From assembly GCF_900066015.1 (NCBI RefSeq), contig NZ_LN890656.1:248001-312000 (forward strand): DNA of 64,000 nt, in the 5' to 3' direction. Of the stretch, positions 42,010 through 49,560 are shown one piece after another. Under the pieces are notes generated by a model, which ran no database searches, had not been told where the DNA came from, and saw only the letters and a program-made list of their open reading frames with translations. Source of the DNA: Candidatus Promineifilum breve. GTDB lineage: Bacteria > Chloroflexota > Anaerolineae > Promineifilales > Promineifilaceae. How positions within the stretch are numbered: the first letter of the stretch is position 1; each line of letters opens with the position of its first letter. The position numbers and the translations under genes are program-made.

Positions 42010-42285
42010 ATGAGTTCCAACCTTGATGAGGTGCGCCGCTTCGCCGACACATTGCACGCCGCCAACCAACCCTGGACCGGCGAACTGTTCGGCTGGAGCG
42101 CCGAATATAACCCGGAGCTTGCCGAGCCACCGATCGATTCCCGTCTGTCCTTCACCCCGGCCGACTTCTGCATCGGTGAGAGCGGCGTCTGGTTCTTCTC
42201 GCGCCAATGGGAGAACTGCCGTGACGCCGCGCCGGTCGAATTCCTGGATGAGCGCAACGTTGTTCGAGAAACTTTTAGGAGCTAG
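42010..42285 (+). CDS. Small protein of unknown function
   Basis: 91 aa, starting MSSNLDEVRRFADTLHAANQPWTGELFGW and containing LSFTPADFCIGESGVWFFSRQWENC. Two Cys and several Trp residues suggest a small folded domain. I do not recognise the family. The TATAAT at 41993-41998 gives only a very short leader. The stop codon TAG is part of the CTAG that begins the split hairpin repeat at 42282, so the last residues may be shaped by that repeat. It was probably followed by the gene at 43795 before the IS4-type element inserted. Confidence 0.55.
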   Translation: MSSNLDEVRRFADTLHAANQPWTGELFGWSAEYNPELAEPPIDSRLSFTPADFCIGESGVWFFSRQWENCRDAAPVEFLDERNVVRETFRS

Positions 42286-42303
42286 AAACCGAGTTTTCAA
42301 GAA

Positions 42304-43755
42304 TAATACCTTCGCCAAATCACGAAGGGCAAAGGGCAGGTTGAGGGGGATGAATCCTGCCCAACCTGGAAATCCGGTCGAAAATTGCTTCCGTAAAAAC
42401 CGGGTCTGGTTTTTGCGGAAGCAATTTTAGCACTTCGGCCACGTATTTATGGCCGCGATAATGAGCTTTCAAATCCAGCACGTTGACCGCTGGGTCTTCA
42501 CGCCGCAGGTCCTGTAACAACACCTGAGAAACGTTGACCATCAGGAAGGACAGATTGATGGCATTGGTCACCGGGGTCTTTTTGACGTTCATAAAGTCCT
42601 CTAAACCCCAGTATTGTTTGGCGTCGCGGAAATTGAACTCGATTTGAAAACGCAGTTGATAATACTCTAGCACCTGCGACCAGTTCAGGGCCAGGTCGCT
42701 GGTGAACAACAACACACGGGCCTGCGCGCCGGTGGTCGGCCTTGTTTTGAGCAGGATGACCACATTGAGCGGCTGGGCGAACGCCTTGTGGCGCAGGGTA
42801 GCCTGATAGATGTCGGTGTGGACGCCGTCGTCGATGATCGTCTGCTGCCAGCAGCTGGCCGGGAGGTTGTCATAGGCGACCTTAGCGCCGTACTTACAAC
42901 GTTTGTTGTCCCCCTGGTAGGGGAAATACAGGGCGGCATCGTGACGCAATTTGGAAACCAGGTGCAGCCCGCACTGCCGAACCATTTGCAGGGCATTGTT
43001 GTTGCCGAAGTGGCCGTCCAAGACCAGATAGGTCAATTTGAGTCGTTGGTCAACCACCGCCAAAAACTGCTTGACCATCGTTTGGATGCGGGTCAGTTCG
43101 GGCGTTAAGGTCACCTCGGTTTTGATGCTGTTGCGACGCCCCGGCGGGCGGCCGGGGCGGCCCGCGCTACTTTGGGCGGCGGCTTTCTTGCGCCGCGTCC
43201 GCGGCTTGACCTCTCTGTTTACCCCTTCCTGGCTGGGCACTTGTTCGCTCATCACCGGATACGACCGCCGTTCCCGCGGGTTGACCAACGACAAGGCAAA
43301 CAGGGCCACGCTGGACACTGGCCGGCCCCATAACGGCGCATAGAAGCGTCCCAAGCCGTGCGTCTCCTTGCCCGATTTGCTGACGACACATTCATCCCCC
43401 ACTAACAGGTACTCGTCCCCGGCCTGGTGCAGATGGTCACGGAAGAAGGCCCACATGACTTGTGTCCAGGGAATGGTGGTCTGGAAAAAACGTTGTACGC
43501 TCCGATAGCTGCCCCCTTTATCCGTCCAGCGCGCCATGCCCAACATCGTTACTCGTCCAGTCATGGCTAACATCGCCCCCATGAGTACGCTCATCTGCCG
43601 CATGGTCGTTTGGCTAACAATAGGACGCAATGGTTGTAATAGTGCTAGAATATTCATCGTGGGTGGTTGTGTCGACGGTTCCTTTTCCTTGGTCGGTAAA
43701 GTTTCCTATCTTACACGCCCACCCACTTTTTGCTATTTTTTTGGCGAAGGTATTA
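42304..43755 (-). mobile_element. IS4-family insertion sequence in a hairpin loop
   Basis: 1452 bp with inverted ends TAATACCTTCGCCAAA (16 bp), flanked on both sides by CAAGAA (42298-42303 and 43756-43761), a likely 6-bp target duplication. The flanks CTAGAAACCGAGTTTT and AAAACTCGGTTTCCAG are the two arms of one hairpin repeat, with the target duplication equal to the loop. Confidence 0.88.
42320..43657 (-). CDS. IS4-family transposase
   Basis: 445 aa. DDE catalytic residues can be placed at LLVGDECVVSKSGK (Asp), LTYLVLDGHFGNNN (Asp) and in YQLRFQIEFNFRDAKQYWG. The last matches the IS4 signature Y-(2)-R-(3)-E-(6)-K exactly. The N-terminal part (RQMSVLMGAMLAMTGRVTMLGMARW...SVQRFFQTTIPW) is the usual DNA-binding region of such transposases, and a basic insert (KPRTRRKKAAAQSSAGRPGRPPGRR) sits before the second Asp. 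The frame is intact and of normal length, so the element may be active. It fills most of the 1452-bp element in reverse orientation to the flanking small genes. Confidence 0.92.
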   Translation of the reverse strand: MNILALLQPLRPIVSQTTMRQMSVLMGAMLAMTGRVTMLGMARWTDKGGSYRSVQRFFQTTIPWTQVMWAFFRDHLHQAGDEYLLVGDECVVSKSGKETHGLGRFYAPLWGRPVSSVALFALSLVNPRERRSYPVMSEQVPSQEGVNREVKPRTRRKKAAAQSSAGRPGRPPGRRNSIKTEVTLTPELTRIQTMVKQFLAVVDQRLKLTYLVLDGHFGNNNALQMVRQCGLHLVSKLRHDAALYFPYQGDNKRCKYGAKVAYDNLPASCWQQTIIDDGVHTDIYQATLRHKAFAQPLNVVILLKTRPTTGAQARVLLFTSDLALNWSQVLEYYQLRFQIEFNFRDAKQYWGLEDFMNVKKTPVTNAINLSFLMVNVSQVLLQDLRREDPAVNVLDLKAHYRGHKYVAEVLKLLPQKPDPVFTEAIFDRISRLGRIHPPQPALCPS

Positions 43756-43794
43756 CAAGAAAAAACTCGGTTTCCAGGACACAATTTAAGCCTG

Positions 43795-44220
43795 ATGATC
43801 CCCCTTTCTTTGGCCCAACAACTCAAATCCGCCGGTCTAATATGGCGCACCAACAACTACGACTTCTTCGCCATCCCCGAGCGCGGCCTCGACGACCGCG
43901 TGTTCGTGCTGGCCGACATGATGGCCTATACCGAACTGGTGCAGGGCTGGCCGGTGGTGGCTTTCCACGGCACGGCCGAGTGGGCGCTCGACTACATCCT
44001 GACCAGCGAGGTGGTCTGGGTGCCAACCGAGGAGCAACTGCGCCTGGCGCTGCTGGAACAGTTGCGCGCCGCCGGCGACGAGGCCGAGTTTTCGCTGGAA
44101 GCCGGGGCCGAGGGCTACCGGCTCATCATCCCCGGGCACGGCGAACCGCTGTTCATCGCCGCGCCGACGGCCGGCGAAGCCTATGGCCAAGCGCTGCTCC
44201 ACCTGTTGCGCCAACCGTGA
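43795..44220 (+). CDS. Conserved-looking small protein of unknown function
   Basis: 141 aa from ATG 43795; the longer frame runs into the IS end and the hairpin and is rejected. Sequence MIPLSLAQQLKSAGLIWRTNNYDFFAIPERGLDDRVFVL, then WPVVAFHGTAEWALDYILTSEVVWVPTEEQLR, and a C-terminal GYRLIIPGHGEPLFIAAPTAGEAYGQALLHLL. It is soluble, mixed alpha/beta, with no catalytic motif that I can name. Similar proteins are, to my memory, common in Chloroflexota and Cyanobacteria near pilus or unlinked genes, but I cannot assign a role. Its promoter may have been changed by the IS4 insertion 40 bp upstream. Confidence 0.7.
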   Translation: MIPLSLAQQLKSAGLIWRTNNYDFFAIPERGLDDRVFVLADMMAYTELVQGWPVVAFHGTAEWALDYILTSEVVWVPTEEQLRLALLEQLRAAGDEAEFSLEAGAEGYRLIIPGHGEPLFIAAPTAGEAYGQALLHLLRQP

Positions 44221-44237
44221 AATTATTCACAAGCCCC

Positions 44238-44266
44238 TTGACCAACCCCTACCCATCCACTATAAT
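44238..44266 (+). promoter_or_regulatory. Sigma-70 type promoter of the polyprenyl synthase gene
   Basis: TTGACC (44238-44243), 17-bp spacer, TATAAT (44261-44266), giving a leader of about 45 nt. Confidence 0.75.
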
Positions 44267-44317
44267 GAGCACAACATTTCGTTCAAAAAAATTTGAAAGT
44301 TGTGAACGAGGCAAGGC

Positions 44318-45274
44318 ATGGATTTAACTCTGACGCAAGACGGCCTGCGGGCCATCGAAACGCTCTTGCACGATTCGATTGACAGTGAAGTTGAGCTATT
44401 GAACGACGCCAGCCGCCACATCCTCTCGTCGGGCGGCAAGCATCTGCGGCCCCACGTGGCGCTGTTGGCCTATCTGGCCGCCGGCGGCGACGACCTCCAC
44501 GAGGCGGTGTCGATGGCCGCGGCGATTGAGATGGTGCACACGGCTACCCTCGTCCACGACGACATCAACGACCACGCCCTGCTGCGCCGCGGCCGGCCGT
44601 CGGTCCATGCCCGCTGGGGGCGCACCTTTGCCCTGCTGTGCGGCGATTATATGTTCGCCAAGGTCTATGAGTTGATGGCCCCCTATGGCCCGACCTACAA
44701 CGTCATCATGGCCCGCGCCTGCACCCAACTGGTGGAGGGCGAGACGCTGCAAGCCGTGGCGGCCAAGGCCGGGGCCATCGACCGCGAGACCTATAAGCGC
44801 ATCGTGGCCCTGAAGACGGCCAGCCTGTTCGAGGGCGCGGCGCGGATGGGCGCGCTGTTGGGCGGCGGCGACGAGCGCACGGTCGAGGCGCTGGCCGTCT
44901 ATGCCTACAATCTGGGCATCGCCTTCCAGATGGTCGATGACATTCTCGACGTGGTGGGCGACCCGGCGGCGCTGGGCAAGCCGGTGGGCACCGACCTGGC
45001 CCAGGGGCGCGGCGCGTTCGTGGCCCAGAACGGCAAGACGATCCTGGGGCTGCAACCGGCGGCCGACGGCGCGGCCGTGGCCGAGGTCGACGAAGAAGAT
45101 CCCATCGCCCGCATGATGAGCAAACTGCGCTCCTCCGGGGCCATCGAGGCCGCCCGCCTCCAGGCGCTGGAGATGATCGACCGGGCCCGGCTGGCCCTCG
45201 ACGACGTGCCCCCCTCCCCCGCCCGCGATGAGCTGTTGTCGCTGACCAATGATGTGTTGAATCGGGATCATTAG
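44318..45274 (+). CDS. Polyprenyl diphosphate synthase
   Basis: 318 aa. Condenses isopentenyl diphosphate with an allylic diphosphate to make a long-chain prenyl diphosphate for quinone or carrier-lipid synthesis. First Asp-rich motif DDIND (about 80-84, in TLVHDDINDHALLRRGRPS), second VDDILD (about 206-211), plus GGKHLRPHVALL and KTASLFEGAARMG. The first motif DDxxD with small residues before it (HTATLVHDD) suggests a long-chain (C30-C50) product, but chain length is not certain. A strong promoter lies just upstream and a GTCAGTG hairpin just downstream. Residues 225-260 contain an unusual insert (FVAQNGKTILGLQPAADGAAV). Confidence 0.93.
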   Translation: MDLTLTQDGLRAIETLLHDSIDSEVELLNDASRHILSSGGKHLRPHVALLAYLAAGGDDLHEAVSMAAAIEMVHTATLVHDDINDHALLRRGRPSVHARWGRTFALLCGDYMFAKVYELMAPYGPTYNVIMARACTQLVEGETLQAVAAKAGAIDRETYKRIVALKTASLFEGAARMGALLGGGDERTVEALAVYAYNLGIAFQMVDDILDVVGDPAALGKPVGTDLAQGRGAFVAQNGKTILGLQPAADGAAVAEVDEEDPIARMMSKLRSSGAIEAARLQALEMIDRARLALDDVPPSPARDELLSLTNDVLNRDH

Positions 45275-45277
45275 GAA

Positions 45278-45346
45278 TAGTGGTCAGTGGTCAGTGGTCA
45301 GTGGTCAGTGGTCAGTTCAGATACTGACCACTGACCACTGACCACT
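45278..45346. repeat. GTCAGTG heptamer hairpin between convergent genes
   Basis: Five TGGTCAG units on the left pair with CTGACCA units on the right around ATA, near-perfect. It separates the convergent polyprenyl synthase and mgtE genes, a suitable place for a bidirectional terminator, but there is no U-tract. Confidence 0.8.
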
Positions 45347-45353
45347 CTCTGCT

Positions 45354-46703
45354 TCAAATCGCCAGGATAATGCCGGCCACGGTGAAGTAGATAAACAACC
45401 CCGTCGCGTCCACCAGCGTGCTCATGGCCGGGCCGGAGACGACTGTCGGGTCGATCTTCAGCCGCGAGGCCAGGATGGGCAGCACCGAGCCGAGCACGTT
45501 GGCCCAGATGACGATGGCGAAGATCGCCACGGCCACGGTCAGGGCCACCGCCTCGCCCGTGCCCCACAGGATGGCCCGGCCATAGGCCACCACGGCCAGG
45601 ATAGTGCCCAGCACCACCCCCACCATCAATTCATGCAGCAACGGCCGCAACAGCCCGCGCTTGTCCAGATCTTCCACGGCCAGGGCGCGGATGATCGTAC
45701 TGGTTGTCTGCGAGCCGGCGTTGCCGCCCGTGCCGATGAGCAGGGGAATGAAAAAGGCCAATGAGACCACGGCCGCCATCTGCTCCTCGAAATGGCGCAG
45801 CACGCTGCCGGTCAGCGTCTCGGTGATGAACAGCAGCAACAGCCAGCCGACCCGCTTGCGCACCACGGTCAGCACGCCCGACTCCAGGTAGGGGCGATCC
45901 AGCGGCTCGCCGCCGCCGAAGCGCTGGAAGTCCTCGGTGGCTTCCTCTTCCAGCACGTCGATCACGTCATCGACGGTGATGACGCCGACCAGCACGCCCT
46001 GAGTGTCGATAACCGGCAGCGAGGCCAGGTCATAGCGCGACATGAGCCGGGCGGCCTCTTCCTGATCGGCGGCCACGGACACGAAAACCGTCTCCGGGTC
46101 GATGACATCGTTGAGGATGAGTTCCGGCTGCTGCATGAGCAGTTGGCGCATCCCGATCATGCCCACCAGCCGGCCAAAGCGATCCACGGCGTAGACCTCG
46201 TGGATGTCCTCGGCGTCGGGCTTCCAGGTGCGCAGCGCGGCCAGGGCGTCGGCCACGCTCATGCGCCGCCCCAGGGCCAGGAACTCGCTGGTCATCACGC
46301 CGCCGGCGGTGTCCTCGGGGTGGAGCAAGAGCGGCCGCACCTCGGCCTGGTCTTCCAGTTTTGCCAGCACGTACTCCTGATGCTCCGGCTCCAGTTCGCC
46401 GATCAGGTCGGCGGCCTCGTCCGGCTCCATCTCGTCGATGATGCGCACTGCCTCCTCGCGGGTCAGGGTGGCGACGATACGGGCCGCGTCTTCGTCTTCC
46501 AACTCTTCCAGGATGTCGGCCGAGTCCTCCGGGTCGAGGCGGGGCAGCAGCGCCGTCTGGTGCTCGTCTTCCAGTTCGTGGAACAGGTCGGCCTGGTCGG
46601 GGGCGCGCAGGGCCTCAATGGCCGCCACCGCGCCGGCGACGTCTTCCATCTCCAGCGAGGCGCGAACCTTGCCCAGGATATCTTCCAGGTCTGTGTACAG
46701 CAT
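45354..46703 (-). CDS. mgtE: MgtE magnesium transporter
   Basis: 449 aa from ATG 46703 with GGAGG 6 nt upstream. Order: MgtE N domain (about 1-125, repeated LxxLDPEDSADILEELEDEDAARIV units), two CBS domains (about 130-250, PEDTAGGVMTSEFLALGRRMS and PETVFVSVAADQEEAARLMSRYD...GVITVDDVIDVL), a connecting helix and five transmembrane helices (about 275-449) with FFIPLLIGTGGNAGSQTTSTIIRALA, the pore signature. The CBS and N domains close the channel when internal Mg2+ is high. Typical length and intact motifs. A promoter and a leader of about 225 nt lie upstream. Confidence 0.95.
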   Translation of the reverse strand: MLYTDLEDILGKVRASLEMEDVAGAVAAIEALRAPDQADLFHELEDEHQTALLPRLDPEDSADILEELEDEDAARIVATLTREEAVRIIDEMEPDEAADLIGELEPEHQEYVLAKLEDQAEVRPLLLHPEDTAGGVMTSEFLALGRRMSVADALAALRTWKPDAEDIHEVYAVDRFGRLVGMIGMRQLLMQQPELILNDVIDPETVFVSVAADQEEAARLMSRYDLASLPVIDTQGVLVGVITVDDVIDVLEEEATEDFQRFGGGEPLDRPYLESGVLTVVRKRVGWLLLLFITETLTGSVLRHFEEQMAAVVSLAFFIPLLIGTGGNAGSQTTSTIIRALAVEDLDKRGLLRPLLHELMVGVVLGTILAVVAYGRAILWGTGEAVALTVAVAIFAIVIWANVLGSVLPILASRLKIDPTVVSGPAMSTLVDATGLFIYFTVAGIILAI

Positions 46704-46928
46704 GGGACACCTCCAGGGTACTAAGCCCACCGGAGGCGGAACGGGGTCGGTCAACCGGGGGGCGGGTTATTCGGTTGACAGGGGCGGCGTCTGTCTATGA
46801 CTACCGCCGGATTCAGCTTTTTCGTTCACTCAGTTCTCCGTCTGGGCGCGATGGATCGATTTTGCGGGTCGGAACCCGTTGGCGGTTCAAAAACCGCTGC
46901 GTAGGGGCCCATCGTTCGCCGGACGCGA
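46704..46928 (-). promoter_or_regulatory. Structured 5' leader of mgtE, type unknown
   Basis: About 225 nt between the predicted transcript start and the mgtE ATG, with local inverted repeats CGGTTTTTGAACCG, CGGGTTCCGACCCG, GGCGGTAGTC...GACGCCGCC and CCGGTTGACCG. The last hairpin lies close to the Shine-Dalgarno sequence. I could not match the M-box consensus. Confidence 0.4.
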
Positions 46929-46934
46929 TCTCGG

Positions 46935-46962
46935 ATTATAGTCCCTTGGTTATTATTGTCAA
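46935..46962 (-). promoter_or_regulatory. Strong sigma-70 type promoter for mgtE
   Basis: Leftward TTGACA (46957-46962), 16-bp spacer, TATAAT (46935-46940). Confidence 0.75.
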
Positions 46963-46970
46963 AGAAGGAG

Positions 46971-47074
46971 AATCCACAGATTTCACAGATTTCACCGATT
47001 AATGGGCAGTGGGCAGTGGGCTAACCACTGCCCACTATTCTTCAATCAGTGAAATCTGTGAAATCTGTGGATTC
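46971..47074. repeat. Nested palindrome: CACAGATT arms around a GGGCAGT hairpin
   Basis: Outer arms AATCCACAGATTTCACAG and CTGTGAAATCTGTGGATT enclose GTGGGCAGTGGGC...CACTGCCCAC. Two repeat families are combined, one inside the other. The right arm overlaps the 3' end of the ABC permease gene. Confidence 0.88.
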
Positions 47075-47902
47075 TCTTCTCCGCCACGTCCAACCGCGCT
47101 CCCCACCGACGCGGATGTCGCGCCGCCGAAAGAGCAGCCAGGCCCCGGCCGCCAACAGAAAGGCTACGGCCGTCAGCCCGACGATCCAGCCCCAGTTCAG
47201 ATCGGTGAGCGCCTCGCCCGCCTGGAAGAAGGCGAACGGCGTCAGATCCATGATCGGCCGCAGGGCCTCGTTCAGATTCGCCAGCCCGACGAGCAGGAAG
47301 TTGGCCGCCAGCAGCCCGCCGGCCACCGTCATCGCCAGCCGGGCCGAAGGCAGGATCATACTGAGCAGCAGCGACAGCCCGCCGAACAGCAGCAACAGGG
47401 CCAGGATGGGCAGGTGCGCCCCCAGCAGGGCGGCAAAGGTCACCTCCATGCCGGTCAGCGGCAACGTGACCGCCCAGCCGAGGTAACCGATGAACATGAC
47501 CAGCGCCGCGGCGACGACAAACCCCAGCCAGCGGCCCCAGAACAGCGCCGTACGGCCGACGGGATAGGCCAGGGTCAGGTCGAGCGTGCCGCGCTCTTCG
47601 TCGCCGGCCAGCAGCCCGGCGGCGGCGGCCACGGCGAAGATGCCGATGATGAGCGGCATGTAGCTGCTGTAGTAGGTGCCGAAGTAGCCGGCCGGGGTGT
47701 TGAAGTTCGCCAGATCGCCGAAGAAGGCGGCCAGTTCGGGCGGGTAGCCGGCCAGCATCTCCTGCAAGCCGGTCATGTTCTGGACGGTGTCGTACATCGC
47801 CCCCATCGCCAGGCCGTAGAGGGCCAGGCCGCTGCCCCAGCCCAGGATTTGCCCGCGCAAGCGGCGCAGGGTGTGGATGAATTCAGTCCAGAAGCCACGC
47901 AT
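47042..47902 (-). CDS. ABC-2 type transporter permease
   Basis: 286 aa with six hydrophobic helices: LGWGSGLALYGLAMGAMY, YMPLIIGIFAVAAAAGLLAG, WLGFVVAAALVMFIGYLGWAV, LLGAHLPILALLLLFGGLSLLL, LAMTVAGGLLAANFLLVGLA and WGWIVGLTAVAFLLAAGAWLLF. GDEERGTLDLTLAYPVGR before helix 3 is typical of ABC-2 exporters (antibiotic, polymer or lipid export). It pairs with the ATPase gene 14 bp upstream. The last ten residues (ESTDFTDFTD) are encoded by the CACAGATT repeat, so the reading frame has run into a repeat. Confidence 0.88.
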   Translation of the reverse strand: MRGFWTEFIHTLRRLRGQILGWGSGLALYGLAMGAMYDTVQNMTGLQEMLAGYPPELAAFFGDLANFNTPAGYFGTYYSSYMPLIIGIFAVAAAAGLLAGDEERGTLDLTLAYPVGRTALFWGRWLGFVVAAALVMFIGYLGWAVTLPLTGMEVTFAALLGAHLPILALLLLFGGLSLLLSMILPSARLAMTVAGGLLAANFLLVGLANLNEALRPIMDLTPFAFFQAGEALTDLNWGWIVGLTAVAFLLAAGAWLLFRRRDIRVGGERGWTWRRRESTDFTDFTD

Positions 47903-47916
47903 GTGGTAGACCTCAG

Positions 47917-48807
47917 CTAACGATAGAGCGTTAAAAACAACTCCTCTAAAGACGGCCGCTCCGTCTCCAGATCGATGACCGTATACGCCCCCAGGGCCTT
48001 GATCAGCGCGTCCATCTCCCCCTCGATCTCCAGCGTCACCGTCGCGCCGTCGCGTTCGATCTGGGTCGCGCCCAATACGCCGGCCAGCGCCCCGTCGGGC
48101 AGCGGCTGGCGCAGGCGCAGGCGCACCCGCCGCTTGCCCAGGGCGACCAATTCGCGCGGGTCGAGGACGCCGGCGATGCGGCCGTCGCGGATGATCGCCA
48201 CGCGTTCGGCGATGGCCTCCACCTCGGCGATGATGTGGGACGAGAAGAAGACCGTCGCCCCGCCGTCGCGGGCCTCGCGCACCAGCCGGTAGACCTCCTG
48301 CTGCATCAGCGGGTCCAGGCCGCTGGTCGGCTCGTCGAGCAGCAGCAGTTCGGCCGGGGCCATGAACGCCTGCACCACGCCGACCTTCTGCTTGTTGCCC
48401 TTGGACATATTCTTGATCGGCGTGCGCAGGTCAAGATGGAGGCGGCCGGCCAATTCGCGGACGCGCTCGAAGCCGACGGCCGCGCCGCGCAATTCGGCCA
48501 GATAGCGCAGGATGCCCTCGGCGGTCAGGTTGGCCTCCAGGCTCAACTCGCCCGGCAGATAGGCCACGCGCCGCCGCACGGCGGCCGCGTCGGCCTGCGG
48601 GTCGAGGCCCAGCACGCGGGCCGTGCCGCCGTCGGGCCGGATGAGATCGAGCAGGCAGCGGATGGTCGTCGTCTTGCCCGCGCCGTTGGGACCGAGGAAG
48701 CCGAAGATTTCGCCCCGTTGCACTTCCAGATCGACGCCGCGTAGGGCGGGGATGCGGCCGTAGGATTTGGTGAGGCCGTGGAGGGAGATGGCTGGATCAG
48801 CGGTCAT
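47917..48807 (-). CDS. ABC transporter ATP-binding protein
   Basis: 296 aa. Walker A GPNGAGKTTT (about 39-48), Q-loop, signature MSKGNKQKVG (a degenerate LSGGQ, common in drug-type exporters), Walker B LLLLDEP (about 152-158) with GLDPLMQ, and H-loop in FFSSHIIAEVE. A C-terminal accessory domain (about 215-296) ends LEELFLTLYR as in CcmA/NatA-like export ATPases. Energises the permease encoded directly downstream. ATG 48807 overlaps the end of the DUF433 gene by 11 bp, so the three genes are probably co-transcribed. Confidence 0.95.
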   Translation of the reverse strand: MTADPAISLHGLTKSYGRIPALRGVDLEVQRGEIFGFLGPNGAGKTTTIRCLLDLIRPDGGTARVLGLDPQADAAAVRRRVAYLPGELSLEANLTAEGILRYLAELRGAAVGFERVRELAGRLHLDLRTPIKNMSKGNKQKVGVVQAFMAPAELLLLDEPTSGLDPLMQQEVYRLVREARDGGATVFFSSHIIAEVEAIAERVAIIRDGRIAGVLDPRELVALGKRRVRLRLRQPLPDGALAGVLGATQIERDGATVTLEIEGEMDALIKALGAYTVIDLETERPSLEELFLTLYR

Positions 48808-49084
48808 TGATGAAGTCGCCGTATTCAGCGATCAGGCGCTCTTCGGAATCGGCCGCCAGGTCAGTCTCGATCTCTTCCGAATGCAGATGGTAATACGTGA
48901 GGGCGGCGTAAACCTGGGCGAGGGTTAGCGGCAATTCACCGGCGATTTCTTCCGGGCCTAGGCCAAGTTTGTACAGGGCGGCAATGGCGCGGACTGAGGT
49001 AGCGGTGCCGGCGAGAATCGGCCGCCCGTTGTGCAGGAGTGGATCGTGAACGATGAGGCCATCCAGAGTGGCGGTAGCGGTCAT
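48797..49084 (-). CDS. DUF433 antitoxin-like protein
   Basis: 95 aa. Sequence LIVHDPLLHNGRPILAGTATSVRAIAALYKLGLGPEEIAGELPLTLAQVYAALTYYHLHSEEI is the typical DUF433 winged-helix pattern; such genes usually precede a DUF5615 or PIN-type toxin. No such toxin follows: the next gene is an ABC ATPase that overlaps it by 11 bp. It is an orphan antitoxin or a regulator of the exporter. The start ATG has GGCAACACC upstream, a weak ribosome-binding site. The hairpin repeat 49105-49142 lies immediately upstream. Confidence 0.88.
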   Translation of the reverse strand: MTATATLDGLIVHDPLLHNGRPILAGTATSVRAIAALYKLGLGPEEIAGELPLTLAQVYAALTYYHLHSEEIETDLAADSEERLIAEYGDFINDR

Positions 49085-49104
49085 TGGTGTTGCCTCGCAA
49101 ACGC

Positions 49105-49142
49105 CTAGAAACCGAGTTTTTCTGAAAAACTCGGTTTCTAAG
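49105..49142. repeat. CTAGAAACCGAGTTTT hairpin repeat, copy 5
   Basis: 17-bp stem with a 3-nt CTG loop, between the CoA-binding gene stop and the DUF433 gene. Confidence 0.85.
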
Positions 49143-49143
49143 A

Positions 49144-49560
49144 TTATACCACATCCAAATGCTTATGCTCCACCATCATACACCGGTCCATGACCACCAA
49201 CAGCCCGGCGGCGCGGGCGCGGGCGGCGGCGGCCTCGTCGACCACGCCGATGGGCAGCCACACCGCTTTGGCTCCGGCGGCGATGGCCTCATCGACCAAC
49301 GGCCCGACGCGCTCGCCGGCGGCGTAGATTAGGGCCACGTCGATGGGGCCGGGGGCATCAGCCAGCGTCGGGTAGGCCGGGCGGTTGAGGCCCGTCGTCA
49401 GCCGCGGGTTGATGGGCAGGATGGTATAGCCGTGGCCCTTCAGATAGGCCGGGGCATAGAACGCCGCCTTGCGCCGGTCGCGGTCTGAGAAGCCGACGAC
49501 GGCGACGGTGCGGTAGGTGGTCAGGATGTGGTGGATTGTTTCGGCTTGGGGGTCGGTCAT
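49144..49560 (-). CDS. CoA-binding domain protein (YccU-like)
   Basis: 138 aa from ATG 49560; the longer frame to 49719 lacks homology. Rossmann-type CoA-binding fold: TYRTVAVVGFSDRDRRKAAFYAPAYLKGHGYTILPINPRL, then VDEAIAAGAKAVWLPIGVVDEAAAARARAAGLLVVMDRCMMVEHKHL. The Cys of MDRCMMVEH is conserved in this family. The members bind CoA or acyl-CoA; the cellular role is unclear. The stop codon is 2 bp from the hairpin repeat at 49105-49142. It is divergent from the nitronate-monooxygenase-like gene. Confidence 0.9.
   Translation of the reverse strand: MTDPQAETIHHILTTYRTVAVVGFSDRDRRKAAFYAPAYLKGHGYTILPINPRLTTGLNRPAYPTLADAPGPIDVALIYAAGERVGPLVDEAIAAGAKAVWLPIGVVDEAAAARARAAGLLVVMDRCMMVEHKHLDVV

Noticed and set aside
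41883-42257. N-terminal extension of the DnaE2 gene
   Set aside because: It reads through two hairpin repeats; the PHP domain starts right after Met at 41882.
46704-46928. M-box magnesium riboswitch
   Set aside because: The conserved M-box core segments could not be found by eye; only unspecific hairpins are visible.
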